Source: Nageia nagi (Eukaryota; Pinophyta). From it: 64,000 nt of DNA. Position numbers and translations under genes: made by a program. The notes under the pieces are model-generated. The model saw only the letters and a list, made by a program, of their open reading frames with translations. It ran no database searches and was not told the DNA's origin. Location of the stretch: NCBI GenBank assembly GCA_050084985.1, contig JBITNC010000001.1:75082001-75146000 (forward strand), in the 5' to 3' direction. Position 1 is the first letter of the stretch, and the number at the start of each line of letters is the position of its first letter. Below, in pieces: positions 36,981 through 46,832 of the stretch.

Positions 36981-38270
36981 TGTGTAGAAGGTTAGATATT
37001 AGAAATTTCTCAAGGATTTTGGTCACATGTTTTCTTGGGGATATAGTATATGATTGCTTTGGATCCTACCTTTATGAATAATGATTTGATGATTCATGAA
37101 GATGTTAATTATTACAACAAAAAATAAGACCCATGCATCCCAAAAATGGTTTTTTGGTAAAGAAGGAGATTGATAATATCACAAGGCTGGTTTCATTAAG
37201 CCCATTGATTACTCACCATCATTGTCCAACACTATTTTGGTTATGAAACCAAATGGAGAAATAAGAAGTTGAACAAATTTTAAGGATCTAAATAAGTCTT
37301 TTCCTAAAGATAATTTTACATTACCATTTATTAACATGATTGTGGATTCTACTATAAGTCATAAAATATTATATTTTATGGATGATGTTTAGGTTACTAT
37401 AAAATAAGTATCAATAAAGAGGATCAATATAAGACTACTTTCAACACTCCTTGGGACACTTTTTGTTGGGTGGTCATACCCTATAGACTCAAGAATATAG
37501 GGACGTCCTATCAAAGAAAAATGGTAACTATGTTTCATGACTTGATTCATAAATCTGTTGAAGCGATTATGTTTATGATATTCTTCCTAAATCTTAAAGA
37601 AGGGAGGATCATTTAGAATACTTAAGGGTTATTTTTGAAATAAAGAGGAAGTATAATCTCAAACTTAATCTCAAGAAGTATGCTTTTGGGGTGTTAAGTG
37701 GAAAATTATTGGGTTACATTGTCTCTAAAATAGGAATTGAGATTAATCCTAAGAAGGTAAAATCCATCATGGATATGCCTTATCCTAATAACATCAAGCA
37801 ACTTAGGAGTCTAAAAGGAAAATTACAAGTATTCAAGAAATTTATGGCTCAATTAGTAGATAGGACATCTCCTTTTTATCATTTTCTCAAGAAGGGAAAT
37901 AGGTATATTTGGATAGAGGATTACCAAAAATCATTTGATGATATCAAGAGGTACTTATTCAATCCTTCTATTTTACAACCTATTGATCATGGAAAGCCTT
38001 TATATTTTCATTTCTCATCTACAAATCATGCTTTGGGAGTTGTTTTGGCTCGAAAGGATGATGTGAATAAGGAAAGGTATGTGTATTATTTTTCTAAAAC
38101 CTTGCATGATGTTGAAGTAATGTATACTCCAATTGAGAAGTTATGTTTTGCCATTATTTATATTGTTGATTGATCACCAACACTACCTTTGTGGTTGCTC
38201 AAGCTGATCCATTGAGGTATTTTATTTCTAAACCTTAATTATAAGCAAGGCATTTCAAATGGATAATGAA
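36980..38270 (+). pseudogene. Tat B reverse transcriptase and first RNase H, decayed
   Basis: RT runs in broken frames from about 37130 (a KPIDYSPSL-like block, then FKDLNKSFPKDNF). The open stretch 37691-38173 covers the RT thumb and RNase H: KLLGYIVSKIGIEINPKK, LRSLKGKLQVFKKFM, then YFHFSSTNHALGVVLA and YTPIEKLCFAI. As in element C, the RNase H position that should be the first catalytic Asp is Ser (HFSST). Confidence 0.85.
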
Positions 38271-38399
38271 ATTGCAAGAATTTTATCTCATTTGTATGCA
38301 TCAAAAGGCATCAAAGGATAGGTTATTATTGATATATCGGTTGAGGCACCATGTAGGGATTTTACATCAAGTAAAGAATAATTTTAGGATGAGATTGTT

Positions 38400-38875
38400 G
38401 AATAGGTTGAAGAAGAGGATGAGGAAAAGTGGAATATTTATTTTGATGGTTCCAAATGCCTAAAATGGGGTGGGGTAGGTATTGTATTGATGTCTCATCA
38501 AGGTGGTATTATTCTCATGCCTTATAAGTTGAATTTTGATTACACTAGCAATATCATTGAGTATGAGGCTTTGGTTTTGGGTCTAAAGGTTGCTATCAAC
38601 TTGAATATCAAGTACCTATAGGTTTATGGTAATTCACAAATTATTATAGGCCAAATTAATGGGGTTTATAATACAAAGGATGAAAAGTTACAACCTTATA
38701 AGGAGTTACTAGCCATAATGGTTGAAAGATTCTTTTTTAAGGTTCAATCTGAAAATATTACAAGGAATAGTCATATATTTGTTTATGCTATGAAAAATGT
38801 TGCCTCTTTGACACCTATTTCCATTGAAGATGAATAAAATTTGATAAAGATAAATAGCCTCAAGATTAATCCTTT
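38400..38875 (+). pseudogene. Tat B second RNase H, decayed
   Basis: IYFDGSKC near 38440, IIEYEALVLGL near 38560 and VYGNSQIIIGQ near 38625. The first Asp and the Glu are kept, while the GDS aspartate has become Asn. A stop lies in the VYGNS region. Position between RNase H and integrase marks the Tat lineage. Confidence 0.8.
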
Positions 38876-38999
38876 TGTGGATGGGGTATTCTTAGTTAAT
38901 TTCTTTGAGAAAGAGCATATTACATGTGTTATTCTTCCATTTACTTAATGGTATATTGATATATATAATTATTTAAAAGATAGTACAATTATGGATTCT

Positions 39000-39098
39000 T
39001 GCCAATATAAGTTCCTAATGTGGAGGCTCAAGTGAATAACAACAAGGTATCTGATCATTGGTGATATTCTTTACAAAAGGTCTTTAGATGAAATATCA
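39000..39098 (+). pseudogene. Tat B integrase N-terminal start, cut by insertion
   Basis: Reads a GDILYKRSLDEI-like segment, matching GNVLYKRSFNGI of element C, and is interrupted at 39099 by the compact LTR element. The continuation is at 51569. Confidence 0.75.
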
Positions 39099-40554
39099 TG
39101 ATCTGTAATTTTCTAAAGCTTATAGCTTATAAGAAAACATCAAATACAAATTTCTTGATTGTAATTGTTTTCATTTTCTCAATGCTCTATATGTTCTTAA
39201 TATATAATAACATAAAATATAAATTCATATCTACATAAAAAACACAAGTATTTTTTATAGAGGTTCCTCTCAATGTGAGAGTAAATCCCCTTTTAATGGC
39301 TTTCCTTTATGACTTTATTATTGAAACAAGGATAAAGCTTACAACCACAAGTAGTCTGAATGTTGACTCAATTTTCTATACATTCTTACTTTCAACTCCT
39401 ATGATCCTTTGGCTCCTTAAATCTCAACCAAATCACCTTCATGCTTATTTCTTATATTGCTATAGTAGCACTTGCACTCATCCTAGCATTAATGTTGATG
39501 TTTGCAATAATATGTTCTTATCTAATTTTGTCATCCCATGATCAAGAAATATCTCTTACATCATGTTTGTGAAATATTTTGATAGCTCCTTTTCAAATCA
39601 CTCTCATGGAAAACATATCTCTATTTTATACATTTCTTATTCATGTATTAGAATCACACACTATACGTCTCACAAATATAGTATACTCTCAATAATGCAA
39701 TTTCCACTATAACATCATTGATCTTCTTAATACATCAGAAATAAAAGAGTATAGATTGAATATGATATTGTTCACCCTATACGATGGTTACACAAATTGA
39801 TTAGGAAGGCTATGACATTGTCCATCATCTAATCAATATTACAATATTGAGAATGGAAAGGATCTCCCTTCTTATGAAGCTCTTTTATTCACACATTTAG
39901 CTTTCCATCTAACAGTCTACAACTAAAAATAGCAACAAGGTTTACTAGTGAGAATACAATAATACTCCACTAGTTCATTCCATGTCCTATTCTTCTTTTG
40001 TCTCTTTTAGATTGTTTGATTGATTTACAAAATCACTAGGGAGATAAAGGGATTCAAAACTGGCATCCCTTCGGGTTTCCAATAGTTCTCTAACTTATAC
40101 AATGTTAATGTTGGTATTTTTAAGTATTAATTGGTCCATAAAATCTTTTTTGATATATAGATATGCAAAACTAATTAAATTCAAAATCTTGCATCCAAAT
40201 TCCTTAGAAACACTAGAATGAGCTTAAGCGCTACTGTAAGCATTGGCAATGGTAGTTTTGATAATTATGAGGAGAATGCCTTAGATGGTGATAAAATATT
40301 TGACAAAGGTAGGCATGTATATACTTGTTGGAAAGGTATTTTTGAGTATTGTATAATGAAAAATGAATAAAATCAATTAGATATATCTATCAAAAGTTAT
40401 ACCTTACCAAATATTATTGATCTATTTTATGATTATTTTCTAGCCACAAATTTCCACAAAGCAAAATGTTACAAATACCACCCAAGCATGAGAATGTGAT
40501 AAGTACTCACTCCAATAATATTTTGTCTTCAATAATATGATGAATTTTAGATCA
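39099..40554 (-). repeat. Compact element, left LTR
   Basis: TGATCTGTAATTTT to TTTTAGATCA, 1456 bp. It contains the unoccupied version of the site into which Tat C inserted in the other LTR: 39790-39805 reads GATTAGGAAGGCTATG, without a break. Confidence 0.82.
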
Positions 40555-41131
40555 CATCTCCCCAATGAGTGGGCATTTGGTCCCCAAATGCTTAGGGACA
40601 TTGTGAGAAATCTATATCCCCTCTTATAATAGCCTTCAATGGTTAATTAATTAAAAATAAAGAGTATATACAATAAGGTAGAATTTATAATGCCCTCAAC
40701 AACAATTATAACCTCTAAAAAACTCTAAAATACCTCCTCAACCAACTTAACTAGGGCTACAAATTATTCTCCAAGCTACCAATGTTTAGTACAACTTAGA
40801 CAATGATTAGTGAACATCCATTTTGTCATTCCTATGATCCTAACTTTACTTCACTCTTCAAATCTTCTTATACCAACTAATAATTAAGGAACTCTTTTAA
40901 TATTTCAAATGCTAATTAATATTGAAAGAAACTAAAAATTAAATACAAACTAAGTGCTATATCATTATTTAAACATTCTTACACTTTCCAATTTTGATAG
41001 TCTTTTGCAATCCCTCTCTTGATCAACCAAATATGAACTTGGGCCTTTTCTTCATATATTTTTTCCTCTTGTCTTATTTTAAAATAACACTACATAGTCC
41101 TAATGCAATCTCAACCAACTCTAATATCACT
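40555..41131 (-). other. Compact element interior
   Basis: 577 bp, AT-rich, with no reading frame or domain. It carries the purine tract complement at its left end and the primer-binding site complement (ACTCTAATATCA, 41118-41129) at its right end. Confidence 0.75.
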
Positions 41132-42074
41132 TGATCTATAATTTTTTTAAGCTTATAGCTTACAAGAAAACATCAAATACAAATTTCTTGATTGTAATTG
41201 GTTTCATTTTCTCAATGCTCTCTATGTTCTTAATATACACAAATATGAAACACAAATGCATATCCACATAAAGAACATAAGTACTTTTTATAAAGGTTCC
41301 TCTCAATGTGAGAGTACATACCCTTTTAATGGATTTCATTCATGACTTTATTATTGAAACAAGGATAAAGCTTATAACCATAAGTAGCCTTAATGTTGCC
41401 TTAATTTTCTAGACATTTACACTTTCAAATCCCATAATCCTTTGGATCCTCCAAGCTCAACCAAATCATATTTATGCTTATTTCTTTTAGTACTACAGTA
41501 GCACTAGTACTAAGACTAGCATTGATTTTGATGTTTGCAACAATATGTTCTTTTTTGGTTTTATCATCCCATGATCAATAACTATCTATTTCATCATCTT
41601 TGTGAAAGACTTTGATAGCTCCTTTTCAAATTACTCTCATGGAAAACATATCTCTATTTTTTATGTACTAGACTCGTAAACTATACCACTTGTAAATATA
41701 GTATGCTCTCAACAATGCAACTACCACTATTACATCATTGATCTTCCTAATACATAAGAAATAAAATAGTAGATAATGAATATGATATTTTTCACCCTAT
41801 ACTATGGCTATACAAATTGATTAGGATGGTGTTAACACATAAAAATGATTTTATGTTTTTAAATCAATAAATTAGTGAAATATGTTTGGCCTAACTATAT
41901 GTCTTGAATGGATTAAAGTGATAATATCAATGTTTGGCTTGAATATGAATATTGCATGGTTTATCTTGGATATTGCATGAATTATCTTGTTTATTGATGT
42001 ATTTATCTTAAATTTTGTGAATTAACCTTATTTATGTGGATGCACGCCGACCTATGGGCGGTATTACCTATATC

Positions 42075-42084
42075 TATATAAATA
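42075..42084 (+). promoter_or_regulatory. Likely TATA box in Tat C 5' LTR
   Basis: TATATAAATA, 245 bases into the LTR; identical at 50049-50058 in the 3' LTR. Transcription would start roughly 30 bases downstream, defining the start of R. Confidence 0.65.
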
Positions 42085-42316
42085 AGGGATCTAATAGTAA
42101 GTCCATGATAACAAGGATACACATGATCCCGCGTATGGTCTTGTAAGTGGCTACCCCCTAAGGTATCTCTTGGTACCGCCTACAAGGCTGTGGTTTGTGT
42201 GCTTCCTTGCGCGAGCTCTCCTGACAATCTGCAATCAATACTGATATTATACTGCAATCTAAGATATCTATACTGAAGATCTGGACCTAACTGAGAGGTC
42301 AAAGCTAACAAAATAA

Positions 42317-42391
42317 GGCCGTCGGCGCTCCTTTGTGAACGGAAGAACACCGCCGGTGCTCTTATACCACTGAAACGGACCGCCCGCGGTC
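42317..42391. repeat. Triplet of phased GC-rich palindromes in Tat C 5' LTR
   Basis: 14 bp motifs start at 42317 (GGCCGTCGGCGCTC), 42348 (CACCGCCGGTGCTC) and 42378 (GACCGCCCGCGGTC), 31 and 30 bp apart, in AT-rich surroundings. The same motif recurs in pairs elsewhere in the element. Confidence 0.8.
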
Positions 42392-42668
42392 CTCTTTTCA
42401 CATCCTTGCAGGTCACGATGTTGTGGAAAAGGGCAGCTTATCATCACAACATCGCCAATCTCAGCATCTTTCGTTGTCAGGTATGTTCCGTGAGGTTAGT
42501 ACATAAATCACAGTCTTGTTTGTTACATTTACACTTCTGAATTGATTATATGTTGTTTATTGTTATCTAGAATAAATTGCTACCCGTAGCTAGAATACAG
42601 ATAATATTGAGTTTGTAGATAGTTGCCTATTTACTTATTTGCACTCTCAATTTTTATTTGTAAACATT

Positions 42669-42685
42669 TGGTGAACCCGACGTGA
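42669..42685 (+). other. Tat C primer-binding site
   Basis: TGGTGAACCCGACGTGA begins two bases after the LTR. The TGG start matches a tRNA CCA end. I could not assign the tRNA; it is not the initiator-methionine site used by the copia elements and the chromovirus here. Confidence 0.75.
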
Positions 42686-42757
42686 ACTACACATCATTAC
42701 ACTAAAACCCTAAAGGTCTTAGTTCAGATTAACATCTATTTTGTGAGTGTCTTAGTT

Positions 42758-44818
42758 ATGGAACAGCTCCAGTTATTCTTGCGTAGTCTTTCAAAAGGGG
42801 ATTTGGATAAATTATTGGTAGAAATCAGACATGATGATCCGGAGGGATCCAGAGGAATGCAACATAGCACTGAGGGTGATAATAGTAATGTTCAGGCCAC
42901 AATGGAAGGTATGCAGAGGCAGATAGATAGATTGACAAGGAGATCAGCTCCGCCTAACGAGTCTTTCGAATTCGGTAGTCCTTTATGTGATGACATTCGT
43001 AGGCATATGCCGCCAGCCAATTACATTAAGCCAAAATTCAGTAAGTTCAATGGTGGAGGAGATCCAAGGAGACATATACAAGGATTTAAGGATGAATGTG
43101 AACTCACAATTGGTACAGACCAAAGATTACAGGCTAAATTCTTCCCCCAGAGCTTGGAAGGAGATGCACGAGAATGGTTCTATGGCTTAACTGAAGGGTC
43201 CATTACATCATTTGCAGAATTCAGTGATTTGTTTCTGGAGCAATATAAGCATAACATCAGGAAGGAGGTTATGCTATCAGATTTATGTGCTATTAAACAG
43301 GACAGTGATGAGCAGCTGGATAAATTCGTTGTGAGGTTTAAAAAGACATGGCAACAGGTAAAGACCAAGTTAACAGAAAAAGAGGTAAATAACATTTTTA
43401 AAGAAGCTGTTATATTGCCCCTACAATCACATGTTATTGATTATACACATCTCACATTTTCCGATATGACATATAAATTGATAGAGAAAGAAAAAGTCCT
43501 TGTGAAGCTAGGGCTTGTAAAGTATAGCAATGGTGATAAGGCTAAAGCAGAAGATAAGAGACCGCAATCGTCAAAGAAGGAGAAAACTATTCATGTGGTT
43601 GAAAAGACAAATGTGATGAAAGAGAGGAAATTTGTGAAATTTCCCATACCACCGAGGTATATCTTAAAAGATCTTATGGCAAAAGGATTATTACAACCTT
43701 TACCAAAGCAGGAAGAAGATCCTACAGCAGAAAGACCTCCTTGGTATAGGGAAGATAGATATTGTGAATATCATCAGACTAAAGGCCATACTACAAATGG
43801 GTGTATAAGCCTTAGGGATAGAGTACAGAAACTCATAGAAGAGGGATTTTATGTGTGTCCAGCAAAAGTCCAGGATGTGGAGATAGAGCAACATGTCAAT
43901 GTGATTTTTCACGAAGATGTTTGTGCGGCACTCACAAGAGGGAGAGCTAGAGAAATGGTAGATCCAGTTACTTGCGAGAGGGAGTTACCAAAAGACCCTA
44001 GAAGTTTTGATTTAATTGAGCAATTAAAAAGCACACCAGCTAAGGTTAGTCTCTTTGAATTGCTTCAGATTTCAGCACCTCATAGAGAGATGATGAATCA
44101 GGTTTTTAGGAATAGTCAGGTAGATCGAAATATTTCTATTGCTGCTTTTGCGGAAAAGGCTAAGATTTGGGGTAAAGGGGAAGTTATTGCATTTAACCCT
44201 AATGAGAAGCCTAGCAAGGATGTCACTAGGCTTCATCCGCCTTTGTTCATTGAGGTGGAGGCCTTTGGAGTAACAGTTAAGAGGTCATTGATAGATGGAG
44301 GAGCAGCCCTAAATATTGCTACCACTCACTTGTTGGAGCAATTCGATCCAGATGTGCTACCTCCAAGGGAAGAAACCACCATGAAAGTCAAAGGATTTGA
44401 TGGTATACCTAGAAAATGTGCAGGAACTATTACACTACCAATTAAGGTTGGTAATAAAGTGCTGGATACTTTGTTTTATATCACAGAAGGAAGGCCTTCC
44501 TTTAACTTTATCCTTGGGAGACCTTGGATAGATGATATGGAGGGAGTGGCATCAACGCTACATAGGTGTTTTAAATTCGACTTTGAGGGGAACATTTATA
44601 AGGTTGAGGCAGATGAACAGATGGCTAAGCAGTGTAACCTTGTTTTCCCAGAGAGATTTGTTCCATGTGATGCGGAAGATGAAACCCTTCAAAATAGGAA
44701 TGATCGGATCTACAGGAAAGCATTACAGAAAATCAACGTGATGGATATCGGGATTGGTTCATATGTTATCACAAACATCAATGAGATTAGTCAGGATGAA
44801 AACTTTAATGAACAGTAA
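42758..44818 (+). CDS. Tat C Gag-protease polyprotein
   Basis: Open frame of 686 codons from the first ATG (42758) to TAA at 44816-44818; the frame extends upstream without an ATG. The gag capsid region holds KFNGGGDPRRHIQGF and EWFYGLTEGSIT at roughly residues 95-155. The nucleic-acid-binding knuckle is CEYHQTKGHTTNGC (C-x2-H-x4-H-x4-C) near residue 340. The aspartic protease is at the end: LIDGGAALNI near residue 515 (DGG in place of the usual DSG/DTG), then FILGRPW near residue 585. Gag builds the cytoplasmic particle and packages RNA; protease would cleave the polyprotein. No internal stop or frameshift is seen. The pol frame continues in phase after the TAA. Confidence 0.92.
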   Translation: MEQLQLFLRSLSKGDLDKLLVEIRHDDPEGSRGMQHSTEGDNSNVQATMEGMQRQIDRLTRRSAPPNESFEFGSPLCDDIRRHMPPANYIKPKFSKFNGGGDPRRHIQGFKDECELTIGTDQRLQAKFFPQSLEGDAREWFYGLTEGSITSFAEFSDLFLEQYKHNIRKEVMLSDLCAIKQDSDEQLDKFVVRFKKTWQQVKTKLTEKEVNNIFKEAVILPLQSHVIDYTHLTFSDMTYKLIEKEKVLVKLGLVKYSNGDKAKAEDKRPQSSKKEKTIHVVEKTNVMKERKFVKFPIPPRYILKDLMAKGLLQPLPKQEEDPTAERPPWYREDRYCEYHQTKGHTTNGCISLRDRVQKLIEEGFYVCPAKVQDVEIEQHVNVIFHEDVCAALTRGRAREMVDPVTCERELPKDPRSFDLIEQLKSTPAKVSLFELLQISAPHREMMNQVFRNSQVDRNISIAAFAEKAKIWGKGEVIAFNPNEKPSKDVTRLHPPLFIEVEAFGVTVKRSLIDGGAALNIATTHLLEQFDPDVLPPREETTMKVKGFDGIPRKCAGTITLPIKVGNKVLDTLFYITEGRPSFNFILGRPWIDDMEGVASTLHRCFKFDFEGNIYKVEADEQMAKQCNLVFPERFVPCDAEDETLQNRNDRIYRKALQKINVMDIGIGSYVITNINEISQDENFNEQ

Positions 44819-44833
44819 CAAGGCAAGGAAGAA

Positions 44834-44890
44834 GAGCGCCCGCGTTCATTTCTAAAGATAGAGGACCGTCGGCGGTCTTTTTCCGCGGAA
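44834..44890. repeat. Pair of phased GC-rich palindromes just after the gag stop
   Basis: GAGCGCCCGCGTTC at 44834 and GACCGTCGGCGGTC at 44864, 30 bp apart, then a perfect TTCCGCGGAA at 44881-44890. In frame the first two encode ERPRS and DRRRS. The first begins 15 bases after the TAA. Confidence 0.8.
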
Positions 44891-46786
44891 GAAACGGAGA
44901 AAAGTCAATCGAGTATAATTCCGTGTCAAAATGATGATAATGTTTATCAGGATGAAAACCCAGGAACAGTGCAGATCGAAGATTGGGTAAGCAGTTGTTA
45001 TGTTATTGATTGCGAGATTGATGAAGAAGATGCTATACATACTATAGATTTGTTTCAGAATGATGACGCCTTTTTAGAAACATTAGGTGCTAGAACAGAA
45101 TATCCAGTAAGGCATGAAAGAAGAATTCAAACACATTGTCCAGATATACATGCTTGTTTTGAGGAATCCAGGGAGGATAAGATTGAGGGATTGGGAGAAT
45201 TGCCATTCCCTTTATCATCAGAGGCTGAAGTTACCTGGTTAAATGAAGAAATCAAGGAAGTCAATATCGGCTCCCTAGAGACACCACGAATATTAAAAAC
45301 AGGTAAGCTTCTCGAAGCACCACTGCAAAATGAATTAGTTCAATCTTTTTATGATTATTCCGAGTTGTTTGCATGGTCTTACAAGGATATGCCAGGATTA
45401 GATGAGAATTTTGTAGTTCATAACCTGGTGGTGGAAAAAGGGGCAGTTCCAGTAAAACAAAAACCACGAAAGATGCCTTTTCAAGTTTCATTACTCGTAA
45501 AAAAGGAAATAGAGAAATTGTTGGAAGTCGGATTTATAAGGCCCATTGATTACTCAGAATGGATGGCTAATGTAGTCCCAGTTAAGAAGCCTACAGGTGA
45601 AATTAGAGTGTGTACTGATTTTAGGGACCTCAATAAAGTTTGTCCAAAAGATGATTTCCCATTGCCCAACATAGATATGATCATTGACAGTCTAGCAGGG
45701 TATGAGATGCTGTCATTTATGGATGGCTTTTCAGGATATAATCAGATTAAAATTAAAGAAAGTGATCAACACAAAACAGCCTTTAGAACACCTTGGGGCA
45801 ACTTTTGCTACAAGGTGATGCCGTTTGGTCTCAAAAATGCAGGAGCTACATACCAAAGAGCCATGACGGCTATGTTCCATGATTTTATTCATAAGACAGT
45901 TGAGGTATATGTTGATGACATTTTGATTAAATCTAAAAACAAAGAGGATCATGTTCAAGATCTGAAAGCAGCATTTGAAAGGATGAGACAGTACAAGTTG
46001 AGAGTTAAACCACAGAAGTGTGTATTTGGTGTGTCATCAGGAAAACTCTTGGGGCATATTGTCTCAAGAAGAGGTGTGGAGGTGGATCCCAAAAAGATAA
46101 AAGCCATTACAGAAATGGCACCTCCAACAAACCTCAAGCAATTAAGAAGTTTACAAGGAAAAATACAAGCCATCAGGAGATTTATATGCCAATTAACGGA
46201 TAAGATAGCTCCTATGTCTCATCTACTTAAAAAGGATGTTGAGTTCAAATGGGATCATAAATGTCAAGAGGCATTTGATAAGATAAAAGAATATCTATTG
46301 CACCCGTCGGTGTTAGCTCCATATAGATATGGAGAACCCCTTTGGCTTTATGTCTCAGCTACAAAACACGCATTTGGAGTAATGCTTGCCAAAAAAGAGG
46401 AGGATGGCAAAGAGAGGGCTATCTATTTTGTCAGCAGGACATTGAAAGATTATGAGACTAGATACACTCCTATTGAGAAGTTATGTCAGTGTGTGGTGTT
46501 TGCTACTGAAAAGTTACGGCATTACCTAATCAATAGTGTTACACATGTGCTTACACAGGCTGATCCATTGAGGTACTTGATGTCAAAGCCTTGCCTTGAC
46601 GGAAGAGCAGCAAAATGGGTCATGTTACTCCAAGAGTTTGATCTCAAGTTTGTCAAGCAGAAATCAATTAAGGGACAGGCAATCACGGATTTTGTGGCAG
46701 AATTCCCCACAGGGGATAGTACAGAGCTTAGAGAGGAATTCAAGGATGAATGTGCGTTGACAGATATCGCAGAGGTAACAAAAGAA

Positions 46787-46832
46787 GACCGCCCGCGGTC
46801 TATTTATAACTATGATAGAACCGCCGGCGCTC
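46787..46832. repeat. Pair of phased GC-rich palindromes in the RNase H linker
   Basis: GACCGCCCGCGGTC at 46787 and AACCGCCGGCGCTC at 46819, 32 bp apart, between the first and second RNase H coding regions. They encode DRPRS and RTAGAP in frame. Confidence 0.8.

Larger units (their letters stand above)
41830..42666 (+). repeat. Tat C 5' LTR
   Basis: 837 bp. It contains TATATAAATA at 42075-42084 as a likely TATA box, three GC-rich palindromes at 42317, 42348 and 42378, and a CAG/GTATGT donor-like site at 42478-42486. The minus-strand 78-residue frame (42180-42416) lies entirely inside and is repeated in the other LTR only because the LTRs are nearly identical. Confidence 0.96.

Noticed and set aside
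42180-42416. 78-residue minus-strand frame inside the Tat C LTR, repeated in the other LTR
   Set aside because: Its conservation is explained by LTR identity. It spans the GC palindromes, has no recognisable domain and lies antisense within the promoter region.
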